This document shows, one piece after another, positions 1 to 5,421 of a stretch of 7,504 bases of DNA (the first letter of the stretch is position 1; every line of letters begins with the position of its first letter). The DNA lies in assembly GCA_947373615.1 (NCBI GenBank), contig CANBYN010000086.1:1-7504 (forward strand), read 5' to 3'. Under the pieces are notes generated by a model. That model did no database searches and was not told the origin of the DNA. It was given only the letters and a program-made list of their open reading frames with translations. A program made the position numbers and the translations under genes. Source of the stretch: Burkholderiaceae bacterium. GTDB taxonomy: Bacteria; Pseudomonadota; Gammaproteobacteria; Burkholderiales; Burkholderiaceae.

Positions 1-18
1 CAAGGTAGCGCGCTCCAT
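1..18 (-). CDS. 5' end of an unidentified minus-strand gene (partial)
   Basis: Only the first codons are in the window, reading leftwards as M-E-R-A-T-L before the edge. An ATG at 18-16 is preceded by a good Shine-Dalgarno sequence. An in-frame ATG at 51-49, 11 codons upstream, also has an AGGA motif 7 nt before it, so the start could be either one. The N-terminus MERATL resembles that of peptide methionine sulfoxide reductase MsrA (family pattern M-E-x-A-T-x followed by a glycine-rich GCFW segment). Six residues cannot establish this, so the product is left unassigned. It is divergent from the aldehyde dehydrogenase at 102. Confidence 0.45.
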
Positions 19-23
19 AGAAA

Positions 24-29
24 TTCCTT
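24..29 (-). promoter_or_regulatory. Ribosome-binding site of the partial left-edge gene
   Basis: On the minus strand this reads AAGGAA, about 5 nt before the ATG at 18. It is the clearest Shine-Dalgarno in the window and favours the ATG at 18 over the in-frame ATG at 51. Confidence 0.5.
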
Positions 30-101
30 TTTTATTCAGTATTTGTTCCATGGCTTTATCCTAATACCTTATTTCAACGATTGCCAACTTATTAATCTGC
101 C

Positions 102-1499
102 ATGAATCGCTTTACCATTCAACTTAATGAAATCAAAGCAGCCTATGCTGCAGAACCAAACCCCTCACTTGAAGTGAGATTGGAACGTATTGGTCGAATC
201 AAAAAGATGATTGAGGCTAATGAAGAAAAGATCTGTAAAGCTCTCATGGCCGATTTTGGTGTGCGTCATTCAATTGAAACCCGCCTAGCTGAATTTCAAA
301 TGATTTATCAGGCTTGCAAATACACCCACAAGCATCTAAAAGAGTGGATGAGACCAGTTCAAATGGAGACCTCTTATATCTCGGGCTCGTCAACTGCCTG
401 GATAGAAAGTCAATCGATTGGTGTGATAGGTATCATGAGCCCCTGGAACTATCCCATTCAATTAGCGCTAATCCCAGCAATCGCTGCTCTAGCTGCTGGT
501 AACCGAGTGTGGCTAAAGCCTTCAGAGCGTAGTTCGCGCTCATCAGGATTTTTAGCAAGTCTGATTCAAGAATATTTTCATCCTAGTGAATTTTGTGTGA
601 CAACTGGTGGTGCGGATGTAGCAGAGCAATTTTCTGCACTCCCTTTTGCACACATCTTCTTTACCGGCTCGGAAAGCGTTGGTAAAAAAGTGATGCGCGC
701 TGCTGCAGAAAATCTAACACCAGTCACCCTAGAGCTTGGTGGCAAGAGCCCAGCTATTATTGACTCCACAGCCAAGCTCGTTGATGCTGCTGCATCCATC
801 ATTTATGGCAAATTGCTAAATGGCGGTCAAACCTGTATCGCCCCCGATTACGTTGTGGTCGAGAAAAATAATCAAGATGCTTTAATTCAGGAACTACAAG
901 CTGCAGCTCAATCCCAATTTAGTGAACCCGAAGAGTTAACTGGTCCAATTGATGATGGGCAATTGCAATATTGGCAAGATTTGTTAGGCGATGCGATTGA
1001 TCGTGGCGCTAAAGTTATTCCCCTGTTAAATAATCCATCTTCGGGTGCGCGTAGATTTGATCCAGTAGTTTTGGTTGATGTACCTGCCGAGGCTCGAGTA
1101 CTTCATGAAGAAATATTTGGTCCAATACTACCAATCATCTCCGTGTCTAATGCTAGTGCTGCAATTCAATACGTCAATAGCAAACCTACTCCACTAGCTC
1201 TCTATTGGTTCGGTAGAGATAAGAAAAATAAGCATCGTGTTCTTGAAGAAACTCGCTCAGGCGGCGTTACCATTAACGAAACTTTGTTACATGTTTCAAT
1301 TGAGTCTTTGCCCTTCGGTGGTCTTGGCTCTAGCGGTATGGGCTCGTATCATGGCAAAGCAGGATTTGATACCTTCAGTCATCAGAAATCAATTTTGGAA
1401 GTACGCGGTTTATTGGGCACTAATATCCTCAAAGGAACTAAGCCTGCACGCCCACCATACGGGAAAAAAACTGAGCGCCTATTACGCCACCTGAAATAA
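102..1499 (+). CDS. Class-3 (coniferyl-aldehyde-type) NAD(P)-dependent aldehyde dehydrogenase
   Basis: A cytosolic ALDH of 465 residues, the usual length for the short class-3/coniferyl aldehyde dehydrogenase branch. It would oxidise an aldehyde to the carboxylic acid with NAD(P)+. All landmarks are present: PWNYP at 114-118 with the oxyanion-hole Asn116; KPSE at 139-142 for cofactor binding; FTGSxxVG from 187; general-base Glu211 in ELGGKSP; nucleophile Cys245 in GGQTC; EEIFGP at 336-341. The C-terminal signature from 404 (PFGG...SGMG.YHG...F.TFSH.K) is typical of ALDH3 and coniferyl aldehyde dehydrogenases rather than class 1/2 enzymes. There is no signal peptide. The start has no Shine-Dalgarno, but no better in-frame ATG lies nearby. 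It converges on the exporter at 1508. The substrate (aromatic or medium/long-chain aldehyde) cannot be told from sequence alone. Confidence 0.93.
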   Translation: MNRFTIQLNEIKAAYAAEPNPSLEVRLERIGRIKKMIEANEEKICKALMADFGVRHSIETRLAEFQMIYQACKYTHKHLKEWMRPVQMETSYISGSSTAWIESQSIGVIGIMSPWNYPIQLALIPAIAALAAGNRVWLKPSERSSRSSGFLASLIQEYFHPSEFCVTTGGADVAEQFSALPFAHIFFTGSESVGKKVMRAAAENLTPVTLELGGKSPAIIDSTAKLVDAAASIIYGKLLNGGQTCIAPDYVVVEKNNQDALIQELQAAAQSQFSEPEELTGPIDDGQLQYWQDLLGDAIDRGAKVIPLLNNPSSGARRFDPVVLVDVPAEARVLHEEIFGPILPIISVSNASAAIQYVNSKPTPLALYWFGRDKKNKHRVLEETRSGGVTINETLLHVSIESLPFGGLGSSGMGSYHGKAGFDTFSHQKSILEVRGLLGTNILKGTKPARPPYGKKTERLLRHLK

Positions 1500-1507
1500 A
1501 TCAGACA

Positions 1508-2191
1508 TTACTGGGGAATGATCAGACGAATCGCAAAGCTAATAAACAGTACGCCCGCCAAAATCCAAAGGATTGCTGTTAGATGAGGCTTTCGCTGGAA
1601 AAATTTTAGAAAAACTTGTCCAACACCAATCAAACTTGCCAAGTACGCCATACTTATTAGCTGCAGTACAACTGCAAGATAGAAAAATGTGTGAAGTGGA
1701 TCTTCAAATTCCGAGCGAATAAATTGTGAAAAAAAGGCAATAAAAAAGAATATTGCCTTGGGATTGGTAAGCGATAGAGCTAGTGCGGCTACCAAGGGAT
1801 GCAACTGCATCAATCGACTATGAAATTTATTTTCTGTTGCGCCACCAGCTTGCGGTTTCCAATGCTGCAATCCACTTCGCACTAAACCAAAACCCATCCA
1901 CCCCAAATAGAGTGCTCCAATAGTGCGCATTAGATTAAAGATGAATGGGGAAGAAGCAAGCAAAGAGGCCGCACCCATCACTACAGCGAGCATCAATACT
2001 GAATCACCAATAAATATGCCGATTGCTCCCTGTACACCAAACCTCCAACCCCTTTGTGTGGTCACGGTTAGTACATAGAGGGAGTTGGGCCCTGGAAATA
2101 AAATAACAATTACTGTTCCCAATAAGTAAGTTGGAAAATCAATGATTCCAGCATTTGAGGGTGATAAGAGGCTTAATGTGAACCATTCCAT
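1508..2191 (-). CDS. LysE/RhtB-family amino-acid exporter, LeuE-like
   Basis: An integral inner-membrane protein of 227 residues with about six hydrophobic segments, standard for the LysE/RhtB superfamily that exports amino acids, probably by proton antiport. Family marks: PGPN at 33-36 at the end of the first membrane segment; a glycine-rich GIFIGD at 58-63; GALYLGWMG at 92-100; LTNPKA at 141-146 before a phenylalanine-rich membrane segment. By eye the closest known relative is E. coli LeuE, which exports leucine and related amino acids, so neutral or branched-chain amino acids are plausible but not shown. The ATG at 2191 is the only candidate that covers the first membrane segment, although no Shine-Dalgarno precedes it. 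The gene is separated from the convergent aldehyde dehydrogenase by 8 bp, with no evident terminator hairpin between them. No regulator gene adjoins it. Confidence 0.9.
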   Translation of the reverse strand: MEWFTLSLLSPSNAGIIDFPTYLLGTVIVILFPGPNSLYVLTVTTQRGWRFGVQGAIGIFIGDSVLMLAVVMGAASLLASSPFIFNLMRTIGALYLGWMGFGLVRSGLQHWKPQAGGATENKFHSRLMQLHPLVAALALSLTNPKAIFFFIAFFSQFIRSEFEDPLHTFFYLAVVLQLISMAYLASLIGVGQVFLKFFQRKPHLTAILWILAGVLFISFAIRLIIPQ

Positions 2192-2367
2192 TTGTATATC
2201 ATAATTAATTCGGGATAACCCTTGTAATCAGGCTCTAAAAATGCCATAATAGGAAGCTTATTTAAGTAATTTGATTCATCGCCCCCCAGCTCTATTTCAG
2301 CGAATAGTTTAGAAGTCATAAACACAACAACGCTGCCGCTTGTCTGATGGTCGATGCCTTTGACCAT
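2173..2367 (-). CDS. Doubtful small ORF upstream of the exporter (64 aa, or 49 aa from an internal ATG)
   Basis: An open frame just upstream of the LysE-family gene, overlapping its first 19 bp in another frame. The predicted product is acidic, soluble and has a natural-looking composition (segments such as ESNYLNKLPIMAF and EPDYKGYPELIMIY). I recognise no domain. The ATG at 2367 has an AGGG 4 nt upstream; an internal ATG at 2319 has no Shine-Dalgarno. A stop codon lies three codons before the ATG at 2367, so it is not the tail of a longer frame. The overlap would suit translational coupling to the exporter, which lacks its own Shine-Dalgarno. Against it, the first part coincides with inverted repeats upstream of rhlE. 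It may be a chance ORF, a gene remnant, or a small lineage-specific gene. Confidence 0.25.
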   Translation of the reverse strand: MVKGIDHQTSGSVVVFMTSKLFAEIELGGDESNYLNKLPIMAFLEPDYKGYPELIMIYKWNGSH

Positions 2368-2368
2368 C
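2346..2368 (+). repeat. Inverted repeat 1 upstream of rhlE (7-bp stem)
   Basis: GATGGTC (2346-2352) and GACCATC (2362-2368) are perfect complements around a 9-nt loop. It abuts inverted repeat 2. It could fold in RNA of either strand, or be a protein-binding dyad. Confidence 0.5.
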
Positions 2369-2392
2369 GCACCCTATAAAAACAATGGGTGC
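2369..2392 (+). repeat. Inverted repeat 2 upstream of rhlE (6-bp GC-rich stem)
   Basis: GCACCC (2369-2374) pairs with GGGTGC (2387-2392) around a 12-nt A/T-rich loop. The loop contains TATAAA at 2375-2380, a possible -10 hexamer for rhlE. No convincing -35 lies 16-18 bp upstream, so the promoter reading is weak and is not listed separately. Confidence 0.45.
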
Positions 2393-2404
2393 AACATACG
2401 GAGA

Positions 2405-2422
2405 CATCCCTTAAAAGGGATG
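2405..2422 (+). promoter_or_regulatory. Palindrome covering the rhlE ribosome-binding region
   Basis: CATCCCTT and AAGGGATG face each other (2405-2412 and 2415-2422). In RNA this would be a 7-bp stem with a TAAA loop. The 3' arm contains the AAGGGATGAG-like Shine-Dalgarno region, whose pairing part lies about 8 nt before the ATG at 2432, and also an alternative in-frame ATG at 2420. When folded it would hide the ribosome-binding site. A control role is inferred from this position only. Confidence 0.5.
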
Positions 2423-2431
2423 AGTAATAGC

Positions 2432-4003
2432 ATGACTTTTTCTAAAGAAACTAAACACGAGTCGAAAGACTCAAATCACGCTGGAACTGAGTTCCAGTCT
2501 TTCGCCCTAGCAGCCCCGCTTCTGAAGAACGTTGCTGAACTAGGCTATACCCAAGCTACTCCCGTTCAAGCTCAGGTTATTCCTGCGGCTTTATTAGGTG
2601 GCGACTTATTGGTTAGCAGCCAAACTGGTAGCGGTAAAACTGCAGCCTTTTTATTGCCTTTAATAAATCAACTGATTGAAGACAATCCACACAACTCACC
2701 TGTACCAGGTCGTGCACAACCAAAAGTATTGGTACTCTGCCCTACTCGTGAATTGGCTCAACAGGTTGCTGCCGATGCAGTGAACTTAGTTCGCGGCATG
2801 AAAGGAATCCGAATCGCAACTGTTATGGGTGGCATGCCTTATGGCAAGCAGATCCAAGCATTGAAAGGTGCATTGCTAGTGGTTGCCACTCCAGGTCGTT
2901 TACTCGACTTGTGCGATAGCAAAGCCATTCGCTTAGATGATGTAAAACAACTCGTTATCGACGAAGCAGACCGCATGCTCGACATGGGATTTGCCGATGA
3001 TCTCGAGGCAATTGATAAACGTTGCGCAGGTCGTAACCAAACTTTGATGTTCTCTGCAACTTTCGCGCCAAAGATTATGTCTTTAGCAAACGAGTTGACC
3101 ACAGATGCCAAGCGCATTGAACTTGCTCACGCAGGTGAGAAGCACGCCAACATCGAGCAAAAGTTACACTGGGCTGACAGCATGTCACATAAGCATAAAT
3201 TACTTGAACACATTTTGGCTGATGCCTCTTTGGATCAAGCGGTTGTATTTGCTAGCACTCAAGTTGAGAGCGAAAAGATTGCCGATACTCTTCGTGCTAA
3301 TGGCTACGAAGCTAGCGCATTACACGGTGCGATGCCTCAAGCGGTTCGCATGCGTCGTCTTGAATCTCTTCGCAAAGGACACACCAAGATTTTGGTTGCG
3401 ACCGATGTGGCCGCTCGCGGCATTGATGTACCACGTATTAGTCACGTGATTAACTTTGGCTTGCCAATGAAACCCGAAGACTATACGCATCGCATCGGTA
3501 GAACAGGAAGAGCTGGACGAAATGGGGTTGCAATCACTTTGGTTGAACATCGTGATCGCGCCAAGATCCGTAATATCGAACGCTTTACACAGCAAGATAT
3601 CGTAGCTTCAGTTATCTCTGGCCTTGAACCACAAGCTAAGCCTAGCTTTGGTGGTGGTGGCGGCGGTCGCTCTGGTGGCGGTCGTTCCGGCGGTGGAGGC
3701 CGTCCTGGTGGTCGTTCAGGTGGCGGTTATGGTTCAGGCGCGCGCTCTGAGTCTCGTTTCGGTGGTGGTGGCACTGGAGGTGGAAATCGCTCAGGCAATC
3801 ATTTTGAATCTCGTTCTGCTGATTCACGCCCTGCTCGCTCTGCTGATTCACGCCCTGAACGTTCTTCTGATTCGCGTCCAGCACGTTCTGCCGATTCGCG
3901 CCCTGCACGTTCTGCTGATTCGCGTCCAGCACGCCCAGCAGGTGGCCCACGCTTTGCTAAGCCAAAGACTGGCGGTCAACGTCGTAGCTTTAGCGGTAGC
4001 TGA
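2432..4003 (+). CDS. rhlE: DEAD-box ATP-dependent RNA helicase, RhlE-type, with a low-complexity C-terminal tail
   Basis: A cytoplasmic ATP-dependent RNA-unwinding enzyme of 523 residues from this start, probably acting in ribosome assembly and/or RNA turnover. Every DEAD-box motif is intact: upstream Phe24 and Q motif GYTQATPVQ (38-46); motif I SQTGSGKT (63-70); Ia PTRELAQQ (104-111); Ib TPGR (153-156); II DEAD (177-180); III SAT (208-210); IV VVFAST (271-276); V ATDVAARGID (323-332); VI HRIGRTGRAG (353-362). From about 407 the protein becomes Gly/Arg/Ser-rich, then carries five 8-residue repeats (461-500) and a basic end, likely a disordered RNA-binding extension. Start choice: the frame is open to an ATG at 2354 and another at 2420. 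I prefer 2432 because AAGGGATGAG lies upstream at a workable distance; the ATG at 2420 has AAGGG directly against it. It is followed 2 nt later by ubiC. Membership of RhlE rather than SrmB/DeaD is by overall resemblance. Confidence 0.93.
   Translation: MTFSKETKHESKDSNHAGTEFQSFALAAPLLKNVAELGYTQATPVQAQVIPAALLGGDLLVSSQTGSGKTAAFLLPLINQLIEDNPHNSPVPGRAQPKVLVLCPTRELAQQVAADAVNLVRGMKGIRIATVMGGMPYGKQIQALKGALLVVATPGRLLDLCDSKAIRLDDVKQLVIDEADRMLDMGFADDLEAIDKRCAGRNQTLMFSATFAPKIMSLANELTTDAKRIELAHAGEKHANIEQKLHWADSMSHKHKLLEHILADASLDQAVVFASTQVESEKIADTLRANGYEASALHGAMPQAVRMRRLESLRKGHTKILVATDVAARGIDVPRISHVINFGLPMKPEDYTHRIGRTGRAGRNGVAITLVEHRDRAKIRNIERFTQQDIVASVISGLEPQAKPSFGGGGGGRSGGGRSGGGGRPGGRSGGGYGSGARSESRFGGGGTGGGNRSGNHFESRSADSRPARSADSRPERSSDSRPARSADSRPARSADSRPARPAGGPRFAKPKTGGQRRSFSGS
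3812..3931 (+). repeat. Five tandem 24-bp repeats encoding RSADSRPA octapeptides in RhlE
   Basis: Five in-frame units read RSADSRPA, RSADSRPE, RSSDSRPA, RSADSRPA and RSADSRPA. Synonymous positions differ between units (CGC/CGT, TCA/TCG, GCT/GCC/GCA, CCT/CCA), while the amino acids are nearly invariant. The array is therefore old or under protein-level constraint rather than a fresh duplication. Each unit has two Arg, one Asp and two Ser, giving a regularly charged, probably disordered tail. Confidence 0.9.
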
Positions 4004-4005
4004 AA

Positions 4006-4578
4006 ATGATTCACCGCAATCGTCTCCGTTCTGCATGGAATCGAGTCGATTCCGGTGAAATACATCAAGCGCCACGTGAGTGGCAACCTTGGCTAAGTGA
4101 TACTGGTTCACTCACCCAAAAAATTGAGAAAGCAATCGGTCAGAAACTGGAAGTCCAAGTTTTGCGTGACTGCCCTCAATCCTTAAATAGCGACGAAAGT
4201 CGCTATTTTCATTTCCAAATCAGACGTTGTAGAGTGCGCGAAGTTTTACTCTGCGCCAATGGCACTCCTTTAGTTATGGCTCATAGCGTAATACCGACTA
4301 TGAGCTCTAGCGGTAGCAACCATCATGTTTTACGTTTAGGTAAAAAACCTCTAGGTGCTGTGCTTTTTTCTAAAACCCGAAAACACAGTAAAGCAAAACC
4401 GCCGCGTGATATTGCACGCTTAGATCGAAGTAGCGCCTTATGGAAAAAATGTGCCAAGAATTACGCCGACTTAAGTTCGCCCTTATGGGCACGCCGGACT
4501 TTATATCGATTAAAGGGTCACCCAATTCTAGTAAATGAAATTTTCTTGCCAGCATTACTGGCCTATTCTGTAGGTTAA
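4006..4578 (+). CDS. ubiC: Chorismate lyase (chorismate to 4-hydroxybenzoate + pyruvate)
   Basis: A soluble enzyme for the first committed step of ubiquinone synthesis, 190 residues against about 165 in E. coli. The family pattern is clear: a tryptophan-containing N-terminal part (EWQPWLSDTGSLT, 25-37); ESRYF at 64-68; VREVLLCANGTPLVMAHSVIP at 77-97, with Arg78 matching the active-site Arg76 of E. coli UbiC; LGKKPLG at 111-117; a region ending in LWARRTLYRLKG (160-171); and NEIFLP at 177-182, with Glu178 matching the catalytic Glu155. The extra length is mainly an insert around 123-158, between the LGKKPLG region and LWARR. The ATG lies 2 nt after the rhlE stop with no good Shine-Dalgarno, so translation is probably coupled to rhlE. 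The next in-frame Met is residue 91, so this start is secure. The stop interlocks with that of hemD. Confidence 0.93.
   Translation: MIHRNRLRSAWNRVDSGEIHQAPREWQPWLSDTGSLTQKIEKAIGQKLEVQVLRDCPQSLNSDESRYFHFQIRRCRVREVLLCANGTPLVMAHSVIPTMSSSGSNHHVLRLGKKPLGAVLFSKTRKHSKAKPPRDIARLDRSSALWKKCAKNYADLSSPLWARRTLYRLKGHPILVNEIFLPALLAYSVG
4185..4209 (+). repeat. Perfect 10-bp GAAA-loop hairpin inside ubiC, followed by T residues
   Basis: AAATAGCGAC (4185-4194) pairs exactly with GTCGCTATTT (4199-4208) around GAAA, a GNRA tetraloop closed by C-G. Four T fall at 4206-4209, then CATTT. It lies over codons 60-68, across a loop region and the start of the conserved ESRY. In form it resembles a short intrinsic terminator or a stable RNA structure. 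The stem is only half GC and its terminal A-T pairs are weak. Confidence 0.6.
4279..4305 (+). repeat. 8-bp inverted repeat inside ubiC
   Basis: GCTCATAG (4279-4286) pairs exactly with CTATGAGC (4298-4305) around an 11-nt loop. It is entirely within the ubiC coding sequence, about 70 bp after the GAAA hairpin. There is no T-run after it, so it is not a terminator. Confidence 0.4.
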
Positions 4579-4605
4579 ATCGTTAACCACGCCAAAGCGG
4601 TTTTT
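4573..4605 (+). terminator. Possible termination region shared by convergent ubiC and hemD
   Basis: GGTTAA (4573-4578) and TTAACC (4583-4588) form a perfect 6-bp inverted repeat with loop ATCG, containing both stop codons. On the plus strand it overlaps a second possible stem, AACC/GGTT enclosing GC/GC with loop CAAA (4585-4602), which runs into five T at 4601-4605. That second structure is the better terminator candidate for ubiC, but it is short and bulged. No convincing T-run is seen for hemD on the other strand. Confidence 0.3.
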
Positions 4606-5399
4606 ATCAGAGCTTCATCGCCAGGTTCTGTAGTAAACACCTCCCCAAATCCAATTTGCTCAGCAGCATCAGCAATATTGTGATGTGGACATAAAGCACT
4701 AGCGCTCTGAAGTTTTTGGGTGAATTGATCATTAATGACTTCTCCCAAGTAGCGGACCGCTTCAGATGAGGTTAACAACCAAAGCGATTTTGAGAAGTCC
4801 ATCTCTCTAATTGCTTGCCACGCTGGATTATCAAGATCCAAAGGCACCCGAGCGTAGGTAGAAATCGCTTCAACAGCTACGCCTGCTTTTTTTAAAGTGT
4901 CGGATAACCATTCGCGCCCGCCCTCTCCTTTAAAAATGACGATCTTTTTATTGGTCCAATCCCATCCCAAACTTTGTAACTCTTGCCATAATCCTTCTGA
5001 ATCCCATTGCCCATTATTTCTTGGAATCAGAATTGGAGTTGGATTGGATTCTCGGCCAATTCCATGATTGTGCAAGGCAATCCTACTGCTTCCCCCCATC
5101 ACGCCCACTGGAATAATCTTCTTGGCAAGCGCTTGCCAATCTTGCTCTAAAAGCCGCATCACACTCTCAATCGCATTGGGGCTAACAAAAATCGCTAGAT
5201 CTGCCTCCTTCAAAATGCTTGCAATATGGTTTGCAAGTTGCTCATCAGTCTTGGGGGCGATCGTCAGTAAGGGCAAAGACAAGATTTCTGGAAAGCTTCG
5301 CTTAGCCAAGCTGCTCATTTCAATACTATTACTCAGCATTTCGATGAGCTGACGCGCTTGACCACTCGGTCTAGTGACAACAATAGTCTTGGTACTCAT
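4575..5399 (-). CDS. hemD: Uroporphyrinogen-III synthase
   Basis: A cytoplasmic enzyme that cyclises hydroxymethylbilane, with inversion of ring D, to uroporphyrinogen III, the branch point to heme and other tetrapyrroles. Length is 274 residues, typical for a stand-alone HemD. The family is divergent, but the expected marks are in order: VVTRPSGQA at 7-15; FVSPNAIESV at 71-80; a KGEGGREWL segment at 157-165; TYARVP at 181-186, with Tyr182 in the position of the conserved functional tyrosine; TSSEAVRYL at 210-218; and a C-terminal GDEAL helix. It follows hemC by 22 nt on the same strand, consistent with a hemCD operon. No strong Shine-Dalgarno precedes its ATG at 5399. There is no hemX-like membrane extension; the gene ends convergently against ubiC, with 4 bp of coding overlap. 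Confidence 0.92.
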   Translation of the reverse strand: MSTKTIVVTRPSGQARQLIEMLSNSIEMSSLAKRSFPEILSLPLLTIAPKTDEQLANHIASILKEADLAIFVSPNAIESVMRLLEQDWQALAKKIIPVGVMGGSSRIALHNHGIGRESNPTPILIPRNNGQWDSEGLWQELQSLGWDWTNKKIVIFKGEGGREWLSDTLKKAGVAVEAISTYARVPLDLDNPAWQAIREMDFSKSLWLLTSSEAVRYLGEVINDQFTQKLQSASALCPHHNIADAAEQIGFGEVFTTEPGDEALIKTALAWLTI

Positions 5400-5421
5400 T
5401 GCGCCAATATGAATGTAGCGT

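Noticed and set aside
1491..1510. Terminator between the aldehyde dehydrogenase and the exporter
   Set aside because: Only a 4-bp CTGA/TCAG pairing is present, with no T-run. It is too weak to call.
2360..2386. Sigma70 promoter for rhlE from TTGACC (2360-2365) and TATAAA (2375-2380)
   Set aside because: The spacing is only 9 bp, and no -35 fits TATAAA at 16-18 bp. It is too weak to list as a promoter.
2354..2431. Extending rhlE 26 codons upstream to the ATG at 2354
   Set aside because: No Shine-Dalgarno precedes it, the added residues do not resemble helicase N-termini, and the segment consists mostly of inverted repeats that look like a leader.
3624..4058. A 144-residue frame on the plus strand over the rhlE tail, rich in Val/Ala/Leu
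   Set aside because: It is a frame shadow of the Gly/Arg repeat region; its odd composition is produced by the repeated codons.
3642..4111. Two minus-strand frames opposite the rhlE tail, one Asn/Gln/His-rich
   Set aside because: They mirror the 24-bp repeats on the other strand, have low-complexity products and match no family.
5068..5352. A 94-residue plus-strand frame opposite hemD
   Set aside because: It is antisense to a well-supported hemD and has no recognisable domain or ribosome-binding site.
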